From positions 519,674 through 583,673 of the forward strand of contig NZ_NRQY01000001.1 in NCBI RefSeq assembly GCF_003996855.1: a stretch of 64,000 nucleotides of DNA. The letters are read 5' to 3'. Shown piece after piece: positions 1 through 6,502 of the stretch. The stretch's first letter is position 1. Every line of letters starts with the position of its first letter. The notes below the pieces were generated by a model. The model made no database searches. It was not told where the DNA came from and worked only from the letters and a program-made list of their open reading frames with translations. Position numbers and translations under genes: made by a program. This DNA comes from Morganella morganii (GTDB lineage Bacteria > Pseudomonadota > Gammaproteobacteria > Enterobacterales > Enterobacteriaceae).

Positions 1-170
1 ATTACCCGAACCACCTCCACACACACTAATTCAACATCCCTGACTGTCATTAATTGCCGGGCTCTATTCTCACATTCTTCGAGCGTATAAATATCATCGG
101 TAACAGACACAGCAGAGCCGTGCATTACCAGTAGTAATACAAATCCGATTATGGTCACTATATATTCCAA
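1..170 (-). CDS. Small phage membrane or secreted protein, cut by the window edge
   Basis: An open frame runs leftward with no stop before the window edge, so the C-terminus is missing. It begins at a TTG (170) or a GTG (158); a GGA lies about 8 bases before the GTG. The first 20 or so residues are hydrophobic (IIGFVLLLVMHGSA) and look like a signal peptide or one membrane segment, followed by a polar stretch with two cysteines. It follows the rha gene in the leftward prophage operon. I do not recognise the family. Confidence 0.4.
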   Translation of the reverse strand, partial: MEYIVTIIGFVLLLVMHGSAVSVTDDIYTLEECENRARQLMTVRDVELVCVEVVRV

Positions 171-174
171 CTGA

Positions 175-196
175 AAGCCCCACGATTGCAGGGCTT
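175..196 (-). terminator. Weak hairpin after rha
   Basis: AAGCCC and GGGCTT arms enclose a 10-base loop between the rha stop and the next small gene. Read leftward it ends in only three T residues, so it may be an attenuator or processing hairpin rather than a full terminator. Confidence 0.3.
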
Positions 197-204
197 ATAT
201 AGAA

Positions 205-987
205 TTAATTGATTAATGCAGGGTGTTTACCGCTAAGGCTTTCCTGCAAATAACGCAGAAACGCATAGCCGTCTTTGAATCGGTCATACAAGCGACCGGC
301 AATCGGCGAGTTAACGTTCCGCAGTGCCGGATATAATTCAACTTTCCACGCGGTGTAAATGGCTTCATAATGTTTCGCCAGCGCATTTACATTGTGGACG
401 TCTATATCCTTATTCACTCGACGATGGGTAATTTCGCGCGGGGCTTCTTTCGGGATGTATTCACCCTCAAGTGCGAGGCGGTGAACGTATTCAATTGCTG
501 CCGGTAATTGCTCTGACTGCAATTCGTCGATACTTTCCACACTGAAACGCTGATGAACGATTGAGTATGCCTCGGGGTACATCAACCCTTTTTTGCTGAC
601 CAGAAGATTAACGGCATCACGTAACGGAGTGCGCTGGTCAACGGTGGATTTTTTCGCACTGAGCAGTTCGGCTTCCATGCGGTTAAATTCGGCAATGTAG
701 GCTTCCTTAAATTGAGCCGCCTTTTTGCCAGTGAATCCCATAACCAGAAAGACAAAGCCATCTTTGGTCATTTCGTACATGGGACGCTTTTCGCCTTTGG
801 AATCAGTGTACTCAACCACCTTAAAATTAAGGGCGTTAAATTTTTCTGAGCAATCAAGGGTTTTAAGCTTTTGAACTACGTTGTCGTGACGTTTTGTAAA
901 AAAATCGGCTACAGATTTTGAAGTGGTTACAGCCTTACCTTCGTGGATTAAAACTACAGGCTTTTTAACAGGCGATTTGTTAGTCAT
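205..987 (-). CDS. rha: Rha family phage regulatory protein
   Basis: A 260-residue protein. Residues about 20-105 match the phage pRha domain (HDNVVQKLKTL, YEMTKDGFVFLVMGFTGKKA), and residues about 112-255 resemble the C-terminal domain of P22 antirepressor-type proteins (LRDAVNLLVSKKG). Rha proteins are early lambdoid proteins, described in phi80 and P22 relatives, that interfere with phage growth in IHF-deficient hosts and are thought to act on early gene control. Its ATG follows the ash-like stop codon by one base and is preceded by GGAG, so the two are translationally coupled. It lies in the leftward PL operon. Confidence 0.85.
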   Translation of the reverse strand: MTNKSPVKKPVVLIHEGKAVTTSKSVADFFTKRHDNVVQKLKTLDCSEKFNALNFKVVEYTDSKGEKRPMYEMTKDGFVFLVMGFTGKKAAQFKEAYIAEFNRMEAELLSAKKSTVDQRTPLRDAVNLLVSKKGLMYPEAYSIVHQRFSVESIDELQSEQLPAAIEYVHRLALEGEYIPKEAPREITHRRVNKDIDVHNVNALAKHYEAIYTAWKVELYPALRNVNSPIAGRLYDRFKDGYAFLRYLQESLSGKHPALIN

Positions 988-988
988 T

Positions 989-1165
989 TCATTTCTCCGC
1001 TATTTTGCAAGCCCCTTTTGAGAGGGCGACCAGGAGCTCAAAACCCACCAACACGCAAGCGGTCAGCAATGCAGCGGGCGGACTTCTTTCCCTTGCGGGT
1101 ATTTTATCCGTCGCACTCCCGGTCATAGAGAAATTCATATGACTACAGGCATAAAAAATCCGCAT
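989..1165 (-). CDS. Ash/Icd-like small phage protein
   Basis: A short frame of 58 codons (ATG at 1165; internal ATG at 1138 giving 49 residues). Its C-terminal half, SPPAALLTACVLVGFELLVAL, matches the Ash family of small proteins in P4-like and Gifsy-like elements, as does its middle (SMTGSATDKIPARERSPP). Members are related to Icd of P1, whose synthesis causes cell-division arrest and is controlled by the C4 antisense RNA. A C4-like structured stretch lies just upstream and rha directly downstream, the usual arrangement. The function of this copy is not known. Confidence 0.65.
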   Translation of the reverse strand: MRIFYACSHMNFSMTGSATDKIPARERSPPAALLTACVLVGFELLVALSKGACKIAEK

Positions 1166-1189
1166 GATGCATTTTTATCTGCTTATCTA

Positions 1190-1262
1190 TGCGGTTATTA
1201 GCCGCCGCTATTGTATTGGTTGGGTGTTTTGAGCACCTACTCGCAATCTACCGCAACCAATC
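1190..1262 (-). ncRNA. C4-like phage antisense RNA candidate
   Basis: Read leftward, ATTGGTTG (1261-1254) pairs perfectly with CAACCAAT (1222-1215), with an inner GGTG/CACC stem. A second hairpin (GCGG...CCGC, 1205-1191) follows. This two-hairpin arrangement just before an Ash/Icd-like gene is what is known for C4 antisense RNA of P1, P7 and P4 relatives. A possible promoter (TTGACG, 17-base spacer, TAGATT) overlaps the first arm, which would place the transcript start inside the structure, so promoter and RNA cannot both be right as drawn. Identification rests on structure and context only. Confidence 0.45.
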
Positions 1263-1319
1263 ATAGCCGTCAAGCCTCAGCATCCCTGCATTACGCTTCA
1301 TCCTGAAACGGTAGGGTTA

Positions 1320-1910
1320 TCAGAATGGTGCGGAATTATCGCCGTACTGCTCATCGTATTGCGACTGGCTATGTTGGTTGCCTTTCGGTTTGCGCTCGTC
1401 GCGATCTTTCAGGGTTGAGAGAATTTTCTCTACTGTTTCCGGCTGTGCGCCGCTGACCTTTTCTGAGATTGTCTGACGGGTATCAGCAATAAACGGAATA
1501 CGAATTTCAAAGCCATAACTGTCATCGCCGTTCTGCTTTGTGCGCAGGACTTTCTGTAACACAAGGCCGATTCGTTTCCCGGTGAATTCAGGGGCGATAT
1601 GGTGACTGACCGTTATCATCTTTGATGTCAGGCGCTGAATACCGCAACATCCCATCATGGCGTTAATCATATTGTGACCGAACTTATTCACATTGCCGTC
1701 ATTCTTGATGCTGTACACGCTCAGGTAATTAATTTTGCGTCCATCGTCAGCCTCGCCTGAAAACTCAATATACTGAGCACCTTTTTCATTGTGCATGAGC
1801 TTTGCTTCGGTGATGGTGAGGATGTAAGCGCCGGACTCAGAGATAAATCCGCTTTGTCCTGCAGCTACTGCATCATCCTGATTGTAGGTAAAAATTACGT
1901 TATCATTCAT
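1320..1910 (-). CDS. DUF669 protein with SSB-like acidic C-terminus
   Basis: 196 residues. Residues about 20-150 form the DUF669 domain found beside phage recombination ATPases (ESGAYILTITEAK, AQYIEFSGEADDG, TGKRIGLVLQKV). The C-terminus is low-complexity and polar and ends DNSAPF, recalling the acidic tip (DDDIPF) with which bacterial SSB recruits partners. Its ATG overlaps the stop of the upstream ATPase by ATGA, so the two are coupled. From this pairing I infer a phage single-strand DNA-binding protein working with the ATPase; the domain assignment is firmer than the activity. Confidence 0.7.
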   Translation of the reverse strand: MNDNVIFTYNQDDAVAAGQSGFISESGAYILTITEAKLMHNEKGAQYIEFSGEADDGRKINYLSVYSIKNDGNVNKFGHNMINAMMGCCGIQRLTSKMITVSHHIAPEFTGKRIGLVLQKVLRTKQNGDDSYGFEIRIPFIADTRQTISEKVSGAQPETVEKILSTLKDRDERKPKGNQHSQSQYDEQYGDNSAPF

Positions 1911-2587
1911 GTTGTTTGCTCCGCTGTATTGGTTTTTTCAATTCCGTAGTATTCACAGATTGCTGAATCGACCATATCCATGTCGTTATCAATCTCTGCC
2001 GTCTCAAACATCCCCATCGGGGACTTAACCGTGTCATAACCGCTGTTCTGCGTTGAAAATAAATACCGGCCATCCTTAACCAGCGTCCGCAGTACAATAG
2101 TGAACATTCCTTCTACGGTTATTTTTTCATCCAGCATCCTGCCGATGGTTTTCATTTTCACTTTCCCGAGCTGCGTCTCTTCCGTGTGAGCGAGAAAATA
2201 AACCCTGACATCGCCGGGAGCGCTGCTGATTGCGGCGTTAATCACATTCCATGTGTGAGCGCCGATTTCAGTGAATTTATCGAACGATTTTTCCTCTGAG
2301 CGGCGCATAAATTCATTTGCCATCAGGTACTGAAAATCGTCGATAACAATAATTTTCTTCCCGTAGGTGGATGCCTTGTTGATGGCATTGATAATCATCT
2401 GCCATTTATCGCAAACAAAAACGGAGGTTTTCGGTTCGCGATGATCCCACTGCTTCCATGCAGCGGAACGGAATGGCAGAGGCTTACCAACCATCTGAAT
2501 AAGTAGCGTGTCAGCCGGATTCAGGTTGCGCATGCTGGCGCTTTTCCCTGTGCCGGACTCTCCGATAATCAGCGTTGCTGTTCCCAT
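1907..2587 (-). CDS. Phage RecA-like ATPase (Sak4-like)
   Basis: 226 residues from an ATG at 2587 that has GGGGGA eight bases upstream. The frame is open 20 codons further (to 2647), but that extension has no ribosome site and would place the Walker A motif unusually far in. Walker A is GESGTGKS (9-16) and Walker B is IIVIDD (79-84). The size and domain plan match the AAA/RecA-core phage proteins that include Sak4 single-strand annealing proteins, which act with a cognate SSB; the coupled DUF669 gene fits that. It could also be a replication-associated ATPase. Confidence 0.7.
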   Translation of the reverse strand: MGTATLIIGESGTGKSASMRNLNPADTLLIQMVGKPLPFRSAAWKQWDHREPKTSVFVCDKWQMIINAINKASTYGKKIIVIDDFQYLMANEFMRRSEEKSFDKFTEIGAHTWNVINAAISSAPGDVRVYFLAHTEETQLGKVKMKTIGRMLDEKITVEGMFTIVLRTLVKDGRYLFSTQNSGYDTVKSPMGMFETAEIDNDMDMVDSAICEYYGIEKTNTAEQTT

Positions 2588-2743
2588 AATTAATCCCCCA
2601 ATTGCCACACTCTCGCAGTGGCCTCGCTCATGCCTTTGAGGTTGCATGCCAATCGGCAGCTAATGACTGGTGCGGGGTTGGCGTTCCCGCTGCTTTACCA
2701 GAGCTATTTTTGATATAAGAACCTTGACCCGTCGCTACACAGG

Positions 2744-3042
2744 CTATGCCCGCACCGTAATCCCGAACTCATCTTTCGGCTGCTTAGTCTTCACTCCGCT
2801 GAAAATTGCCACTTTAGGTAAGCAGCAGTTATCACCGGACGGGTAATATTCTGTTGGTTTCAGAGTCAGTGCCGGCAGTTCTGCTTTAACTGGTGGGAAC
2901 ACTGAGTCGAATATTCTTCCACTGAGCGGCTTTTAGGCTTCGCTGCATACTCCGCACGCTTTCTGTCCCAGAACGCCATTTGCTTTGCTAACCGGTGGTT
3001 CTTCGCGTTGTCTTTCTTTGGAATAACAGTAATTGTTGCCAT
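2744..3042 (-). pseudogene. N: N-like antitermination gene split by a frameshift
   Basis: An ATG at 3042 with an excellent AGGAGG-type site starts a 58-residue frame ending at 2866. Its N-terminus (MATITVIPKKDNAKN, then HRLAKQMAFWDRKRAEY) is basic like the RNA-binding arm of N proteins of P22 and phi21. A second frame, open from 2932 to 2744, carries CCLPKVAIFSGVKTKQ and ends ITVRA, resembling the CLPNVALYAAG...LTAR tail of H-19B/P22-type N. Adding one A to the four-A run at 2931-2934 would join them. Position is right: first gene after PL and nutL. It is probably inactive unless the sequence has a homopolymer error; family similarity is judged by eye. Confidence 0.55.
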
Positions 3043-3164
3043 ATTGCCTCCTGAGTAATTTTTGGTGGTGATGTGTTTCGCACCCCGCAGGCCTCAGCGA
3101 AAATTGATCCTGCCGCTTCTAGGTTTGCCTTATGGCACAAATCACCCCAAAAACCACTCAGTGG

Positions 3165-3209
3165 TGATCTGACACTTATTCAGATCAGGTTCCCGATTGT
3201 AAAAGAGCT
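3165..3209 (-). promoter_or_regulatory. nutL-like antitermination site
   Basis: Read leftward: a boxA-like AGCTCTTTTACAAT (3209-3196), then eight bases, then a perfect 8-bp stem TGATCTGA/TCAGATCA with loop ATAAGTG (3187-3165). The same plan, with nearly the same boxA and loop, occurs in nutR at 6393-6434. It lies 35-80 bases after the inferred PL start. A second small hairpin (ACCAC/GTGGT, 3165-3153) followed by five T residues is directly adjacent. Confidence 0.65.
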
Positions 3210-3249
3210 AAGTCCGTTTATCTTTGGCTCCGTGCCGTTGATGGGATTA

Positions 3250-3278
3250 AATATAACCAGCGGTGATATTAATGTCAA
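3250..3278 (-). promoter_or_regulatory. Early leftward promoter PL
   Basis: On the minus strand TTGACA (3278-3273), a 17-base spacer and TATATT (3255-3250). It is interleaved with the OL operators exactly as in lambda, and drives the N-like, ATPase, DUF669, Ash and Rha genes. Confidence 0.85.
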
Positions 3279-3313
3279 CACCGCAGGCGATAATAAAATT
3301 ACTGGCGGTGATA
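3252..3313. promoter_or_regulatory. Left operator OL with three repressor sites
   Basis: Three 17-bp sites resemble the lambda half-site TATCACCGC: TATAACCAGCGGTGATA (3252-3268, within the PL spacer), CAACACCGCAGGCGATA (3276-3292, over the -35) and AATTACTGGCGGTGATA (3297-3313). They share half-site sequence with the OR sites before cro. CI or Cro bound here would shut PL. The whole non-coding gap from 3043 to 3431 is explained by nutL, PL, OL and the terminator that follows. Confidence 0.8.
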
Positions 3314-3396
3314 TTAGTATGATTTTGAAAGGGATTTATTTTTAGAATGTCGTCAATATTCGATGCGGATCGCATGATTTAGGGGAATTGCTGACA

Positions 3397-3420
3397 CAAA
3401 AAAGCCCTCCGGAGAGGGCT
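3397..3420 (-). terminator. Terminator of the lysogeny (cI) operon
   Basis: Leftward AGCCCTC, loop TCCG, GAGGGCT, then six T residues, 12 bases after the DUF3037 stop. It closes the cI-DUF3024-HipA-like-DUF3037 transcript before it reaches OL, the position occupied by the terminator after rexB in lambda. Confidence 0.9.
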
Positions 3421-3431
3421 GAGTGAGGGGG

Positions 3432-4253
3432 TTACGCTAACTTTGATTTTGCAAAATCAATGATTAAATCATTTTTGTTAAAATCTATGTGTGTTATTTT
3501 ATTGCGGTCGAAAGTAAGCTTTATTTCATCTATAGCTTTAATTTCATGCGGCTTTAATTTGTGATTATGATCAATAGTCATCAGTACGTTACTGAACTTC
3601 AAAACATTCTCACTGACCGCCCGCTTAATCCTTGCCACCCATTTATCGCAATGCTCCAGCATTTTGCTGGGGTCGCTCTGAGCAAAAACTAACGGTTTGA
3701 TCGCACACAAAACCTCATCCTCGACAGAGGCAACTAGCGGCATGTTAAATTTCGTAAGGTCACCACCAAGCTCCAGCCGTTTAAATGCATTTTTTAGCTC
3801 ATCGTGTTGTTGCAACCTGCGCTTAAGTTCGCCAGCTAAAACCTCTTCACGCCTTTCTTTTGTGCATCCAATTTGTCTAACAAATTGATAAAAAAGCCTT
3901 TCTAGCTCAGCGTTTATATTTTTTGCCATTAGCACACGAGCAGTGCTGTAGCGAAAAACAGATTCTTTTGGTTCTGTAATGTTAAAAAAGAAATCACGAA
4001 TCTTCTCAGGAGAATTTAAGTTTTTTGTTATTTTTGATGCTGTTATGAGCTCACATTCGATTATTGGCTTAACAACATTAAAGATAGAATCATCTTTAAA
4101 AAAATGCTGTATACGGGCGTCATTGGTTTTTGCTAGGTCAAAAGCAAACTCCCCTGTTTTAGGCGAACAAATAACCACACCGACATTCGCGAACTCTTCT
4201 GTTTCTGCGTATGGCGTATATCTTATTATGCTGTAAAGTAGTGGTGTATTCAT
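3432..4253 (-). CDS. DUF3037 domain protein in the rex position
   Basis: 273 residues; ATG at 4253 with AGGAG nine bases upstream. The N-terminus (YSIIRYTPYAETEEFANVGVVIC, about residues 7-29) is the signature of the DUF3037 family, whose biochemical role is unknown. No signal peptide or membrane segment is seen. Members often lie next to a HipA-like kinase gene, as here. It is the last gene of the repressor transcript and richer in A+T than the host genes, typical of prophage cargo expressed in lysogens. A role in exclusion of other phages or host modification is inferred only from its location. Confidence 0.75.
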   Translation of the reverse strand: MNTPLLYSIIRYTPYAETEEFANVGVVICSPKTGEFAFDLAKTNDARIQHFFKDDSIFNVVKPIIECELITASKITKNLNSPEKIRDFFFNITEPKESVFRYSTARVLMAKNINAELERLFYQFVRQIGCTKERREEVLAGELKRRLQQHDELKNAFKRLELGGDLTKFNMPLVASVEDEVLCAIKPLVFAQSDPSKMLEHCDKWVARIKRAVSENVLKFSNVLMTIDHNHKLKPHEIKAIDEIKLTFDRNKITHIDFNKNDLIIDFAKSKLA

Positions 4254-4341
4254 GTTATTGAACTCCTAAATATTGCGTTTTTCCCTCTGGCTAATATATC
4301 TATAATATCCTGAATTACTTCATCTTTATCTGGCAAATCAT

Positions 4342-5001
4342 CTATCCACCACTAGGTATGGTTAATAGCAATTCAGAGCATTTTTCATTGAGGTGCTCAA
4401 TGATATCCTCAACCAAAATAGAATCAACCATATCATATGTCCACGCCCTATGACTTGGAGAGAATACGTGGCATTCAAACTGAGGTAGGGTGCATGATGC
4501 ATCAAATGCTAGGTTGTGGTCTATAAGATAGTAGCTTTGTTTTTTGATGTTATAAATTATATTTACATTCCCACCGATCTCAGAGAGATTTCTGTCTGAA
4601 TTATTTATGATTCTATCAAATAGATATATTTCTTTTTGCTTTTTTAAGTCGATTACCTCATGGGCACCCTTAAATGATATGCATGCGGCGTCTGGTATAA
4701 ACAATGATGCAAATGCATAGCCAAGGCTCAGCTTTCCTCTCAGGTTTGGAGGTAAATAGGAAACTAGGTCATCTGGAATGTATACAACGAAAAAATCAGG
4801 TGTTGGCAACCCAATAGACTTATCTAACCCAGATGCAAGCAACTCATGGATTAGTTGTTTTCTTGGTACTGATGCCGTTGTCTTTACGACATAAAGATGG
4901 CCATCGTCACATTTGCACAGTACTGGCTCTGTTGATCCAGCTTCCATTATTCTGATTGCTTCAATAACTTCCAGTTGGCAGTTTTTAACCATGTTAATCA
5001 A
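4342..5001 (-). CDS. HipA-like kinase, short form
   Basis: 219 residues from a TTG at 5001 (GAGA five bases before it); an ATG at 4992 is the alternative start. Kinase marks are visible: LYVVK with Lys40 as candidate ATP lysine, a catalytic-loop motif NNSDRN (133-138, Asp136), and the metal-binding motif YYLIDHNLAFD (Asp161). It lacks the large N-lobe of HipA, so it belongs with the compact HipA-like kinases rather than HipBA toxins, and no HipB-type partner is beside it. The partner appears to be the downstream DUF3037 gene. Low G+C content and position suggest lysogenic cargo. Substrate unknown. Confidence 0.7.
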   Translation of the reverse strand: MINMVKNCQLEVIEAIRIMEAGSTEPVLCKCDDGHLYVVKTTASVPRKQLIHELLASGLDKSIGLPTPDFFVVYIPDDLVSYLPPNLRGKLSLGYAFASLFIPDAACISFKGAHEVIDLKKQKEIYLFDRIINNSDRNLSEIGGNVNIIYNIKKQSYYLIDHNLAFDASCTLPQFECHVFSPSHRAWTYDMVDSILVEDIIEHLNEKCSELLLTIPSGG

Positions 5002-5045
5002 GTATCTCGAGTATTATGTTAATAACCACACCCTAAAACGTGTCG

Positions 5046-5381
5046 TCAGCCAAAGAAGCACCCGCACTCATCATCTTCAACCATCCTGATTGCGTCTGAG
5101 AAGGTCTGTAAGGGCTTATCAAACACAGCCACCCATTCATGCGACTGACTCATTCCAAACACTTTCCAGCCTCTTCGGGTTCGATTTAGCGTTATTTTTA
5201 CTACAGGCGACTCAATGATCCGCTCCATAACATTACGCACTTCACAAATAATCACGCTTTGGTCATCGATTCGATATTGTAAATCGACTTCATCACGAAT
5301 GAATGGCGCGGGGCGGCGTTTCTTCATGAAAAAATCCATACATTGTTCAATCTGAGTAATCTCTGTATTGCTGAATGCCAT
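5046..5381 (-). CDS. DUF3024 domain protein downstream of cI
   Basis: 111 residues matching DUF3024 along its length: an N-terminal helix ending MKKRRPAPFIRDEVDLQYRI, a central RRGWKVFGMS strand region, and the family's characteristic end EDDECGCFFG. The function of the family is not known. Its ATG lies nine bases after the cI stop, so it is almost certainly co-transcribed from PRM with the repressor and made in the lysogen. The base composition is intermediate between cI and the two genes that follow. Confidence 0.75.
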   Translation of the reverse strand: MAFSNTEITQIEQCMDFFMKKRRPAPFIRDEVDLQYRIDDQSVIICEVRNVMERIIESPVVKITLNRTRRGWKVFGMSQSHEWVAVFDKPLQTFSDAIRMVEDDECGCFFG

Positions 5382-5390
5382 CTCTCATCC

Positions 5391-6101
5391 TCAGAACGTG
5401 TCGTCAGGCCACTGTGATTTAACCACTTTACCCACTATCTGGCAGTTGCCATTAATCGGGATCAGGTCATATCGTGGGTTAAGAGGCTCAAGGTATTCAA
5501 CCCCACCATCTCTAATCAAGCGCTTAAACGTGAACTCATCATTAAGCAGACGGGCGACACAAAAATCACCGAACTCTACAGTCTGCTCAGGGTCGATCAG
5601 TATCAGTATCCCCTCAGGAAAGCTAGGGCGACCACCTTGCGGCGCAGTCATTGAGTGACCCTCAACCTCCAGCCAGAAAGCACTATCACTGGCTCTTTTT
5701 GCTGTTGATATCCACTCTAAAGCATCACGTTCAGTGTATGAATTACCATTCTCTGTAAAGCATCCTGCCTGTATTTTTGTAAAAAGAGGGTACTCATATC
5801 GATTGCTATTTTTTAATAATTTTTGTGAAGCAACCGCGTTGAACATAGCCCGGATTTCTTTTGATAGTGATGGGCTGAAGTCATCCACAGACACATCCAA
5901 CGCAACTGCAAGCTTGGCGGCGTTTTCGGCATTAATCGCATTAACACCATTCAGCAACTGAGCAATGGCACTTTGCCCCATGCCAATAGCGTCCCCGAGA
6001 GACTCTTGGGATAAGCCAAGCTCTTTCTTTTTGGCATCAAAGATAGCCTTTAGCCGGATTGAGTCAGCTTTTTGTTCATCTGTGAGAGGTTTTTTTTTCA
6101 T
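5391..6101 (-). CDS. cI: Lambda CI-type repressor
   Basis: 236 residues, the same length class as lambda CI and clearly homologous along the whole chain. N-terminal helix-turn-helix [23 protein letters not shown] (about 30-52); linker; C-terminal S24 self-cleavage domain. Cleavage site Ala112-Gly113 (QAGCF), catalytic Ser150 (GHSM) and Lys193 (FTFKRL) are all present, so RecA-stimulated induction should work. With the inferred -10 TAATAA at 6116-6111 the PRM message would start a few bases from the ATG, nearly leaderless as in lambda. It should bind the OL and OR sites described here. Confidence 0.95.
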   Translation of the reverse strand: MKKKPLTDEQKADSIRLKAIFDAKKKELGLSQESLGDAIGMGQSAIAQLLNGVNAINAENAAKLAVALDVSVDDFSPSLSKEIRAMFNAVASQKLLKNSNRYEYPLFTKIQAGCFTENGNSYTERDALEWISTAKRASDSAFWLEVEGHSMTAPQGGRPSFPEGILILIDPEQTVEFGDFCVARLLNDEFTFKRLIRDGGVEYLEPLNPRYDLIPINGNCQIVGKVVKSQWPDDTF

Positions 6102-6110
6102 GTGCTGATT

Positions 6111-6140
6111 TTATTACCAAATGGAATATTCACCAACCAC
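6111..6140 (-). promoter_or_regulatory. Repressor maintenance promoter PRM
   Basis: Leftward TAATAA (6116-6111) preceded at 17 bases by a poor -35 (TGGTTG). A weak -35 abutting OR2 is what CI activation needs. The start point would fall within a few bases of the cI ATG at 6101. Confidence 0.6.
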
Positions 6141-6175
6141 CGCAGGTGTTGACTAATTTATCACTGGCGGTGATA
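6112..6175. promoter_or_regulatory. Right operator OR1-OR2-OR3
   Basis: Three 17-bp sites: OR3 TATTACCAAATGGAATA (6112-6128), OR2 AACCACCGCAGGTGTTG (6135-6151) and OR1 TATCACTGGCGGTGATA (6159-6175, symmetric arms). The gaps are 6 and 7 bp, the same as in lambda, and OR2 ends GGTGTTG where lambda OR2 ends CGTGTTG. OR1 covers the PR spacer and -10; OR3 covers PRM. Confidence 0.9.
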
Positions 6176-6177
6176 AT
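6149..6177 (+). promoter_or_regulatory. Early rightward promoter PR
   Basis: TTGACT (6149-6154), 17-base spacer containing TGGCGGT, GATAAT (6172-6177). Both hexamers are identical to lambda PR. It drives cro, cII and the replication gene remnant. Confidence 0.93.
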
Positions 6178-6195
6178 AAATAAAAAGGAGGAAGC

Positions 6196-6474
6196 ATGGA
6201 AAGAATCCCGCTTACAACGTTCGCCACTGAGATCGGGCAGCACAAGGCAGCAGAAATGCTCGGTGTGCGTCAAAGCGCGATCAGTAAGGCGATTTTAAAA
6301 AAACGAAATATTTATGTGATCAAAAATCACGATGGAACGGTTGAAGCCGAAGAAGTTAAAACCTTCCCATCTGGAAAAACAACTGACGCCACCGCTCTTT
6401 TAAAATTTAGCCCGTTCCGGATATGTGCTGGAACATTTTTCAACACAGCACCTCACAAGGCCGTGAGCGAATAA
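6196..6474 (+). CDS. cro: Cro repressor with an abnormal C-terminal extension
   Basis: Residues 1-66 follow lambda Cro closely (IPLTTFATEIGQHKAAEMLGVRQSAISKAI, DGTVEAEEVKTFPSGK), with the helix-turn-helix around 14-35. The start has a strong AAGGAGG site. Lambda Cro ends at 66 residues; this frame runs on for about 26 more, through the nutR site, and those residues look non-conserved. Adding one A to the five-A run at 6375-6379 would make Cro end at a TGA just before boxA, where lambda Cro stops. So the tail is probably caused by a one-base loss or a sequencing error. Confidence 0.88.
   Translation: MERIPLTTFATEIGQHKAAEMLGVRQSAISKAILKKRNIYVIKNHDGTVEAEEVKTFPSGKTTDATALLKFSPFRICAGTFFNTAPHKAVSE
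6393..6434 (+). promoter_or_regulatory. nutR-like antitermination site
   Basis: boxA-like CGCTCTTTTAAAAT (6393-6406), seven bases, then a 7-bp stem GTTCCGG/CTGGAAC (one G-U) with loop ATATGTG (6414-6434). It has the same build as the site after PL (loop ATAAGTG). It sits where nutR sits in lambda, between the cro core and cII, but is covered by the extended Cro frame. Confidence 0.65.
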
Positions 6475-6502
6475 CTGTATCTCAATAAGGACATTATGAA
6501 TT

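Noticed and set aside
3153..3187. HK022-like put site (two adjacent hairpins) after PL
   Set aside because: A boxA plus a single matching hairpin also occurs on the right, and an N-like gene follows, so a nut interpretation explains more; the second hairpin is not mirrored at the same spacing on the right.
3073..3345. 90-codon plus-strand frame
   Set aside because: It runs across nutL, PL and all three OL operators, opposite to the transcription seen, and has no family resemblance.
4342..5001. HipBA toxin-antitoxin module
   Set aside because: The kinase lacks the full HipA length and no HipB-like DNA-binding partner is adjacent, so it was not called a toxin-antitoxin system.
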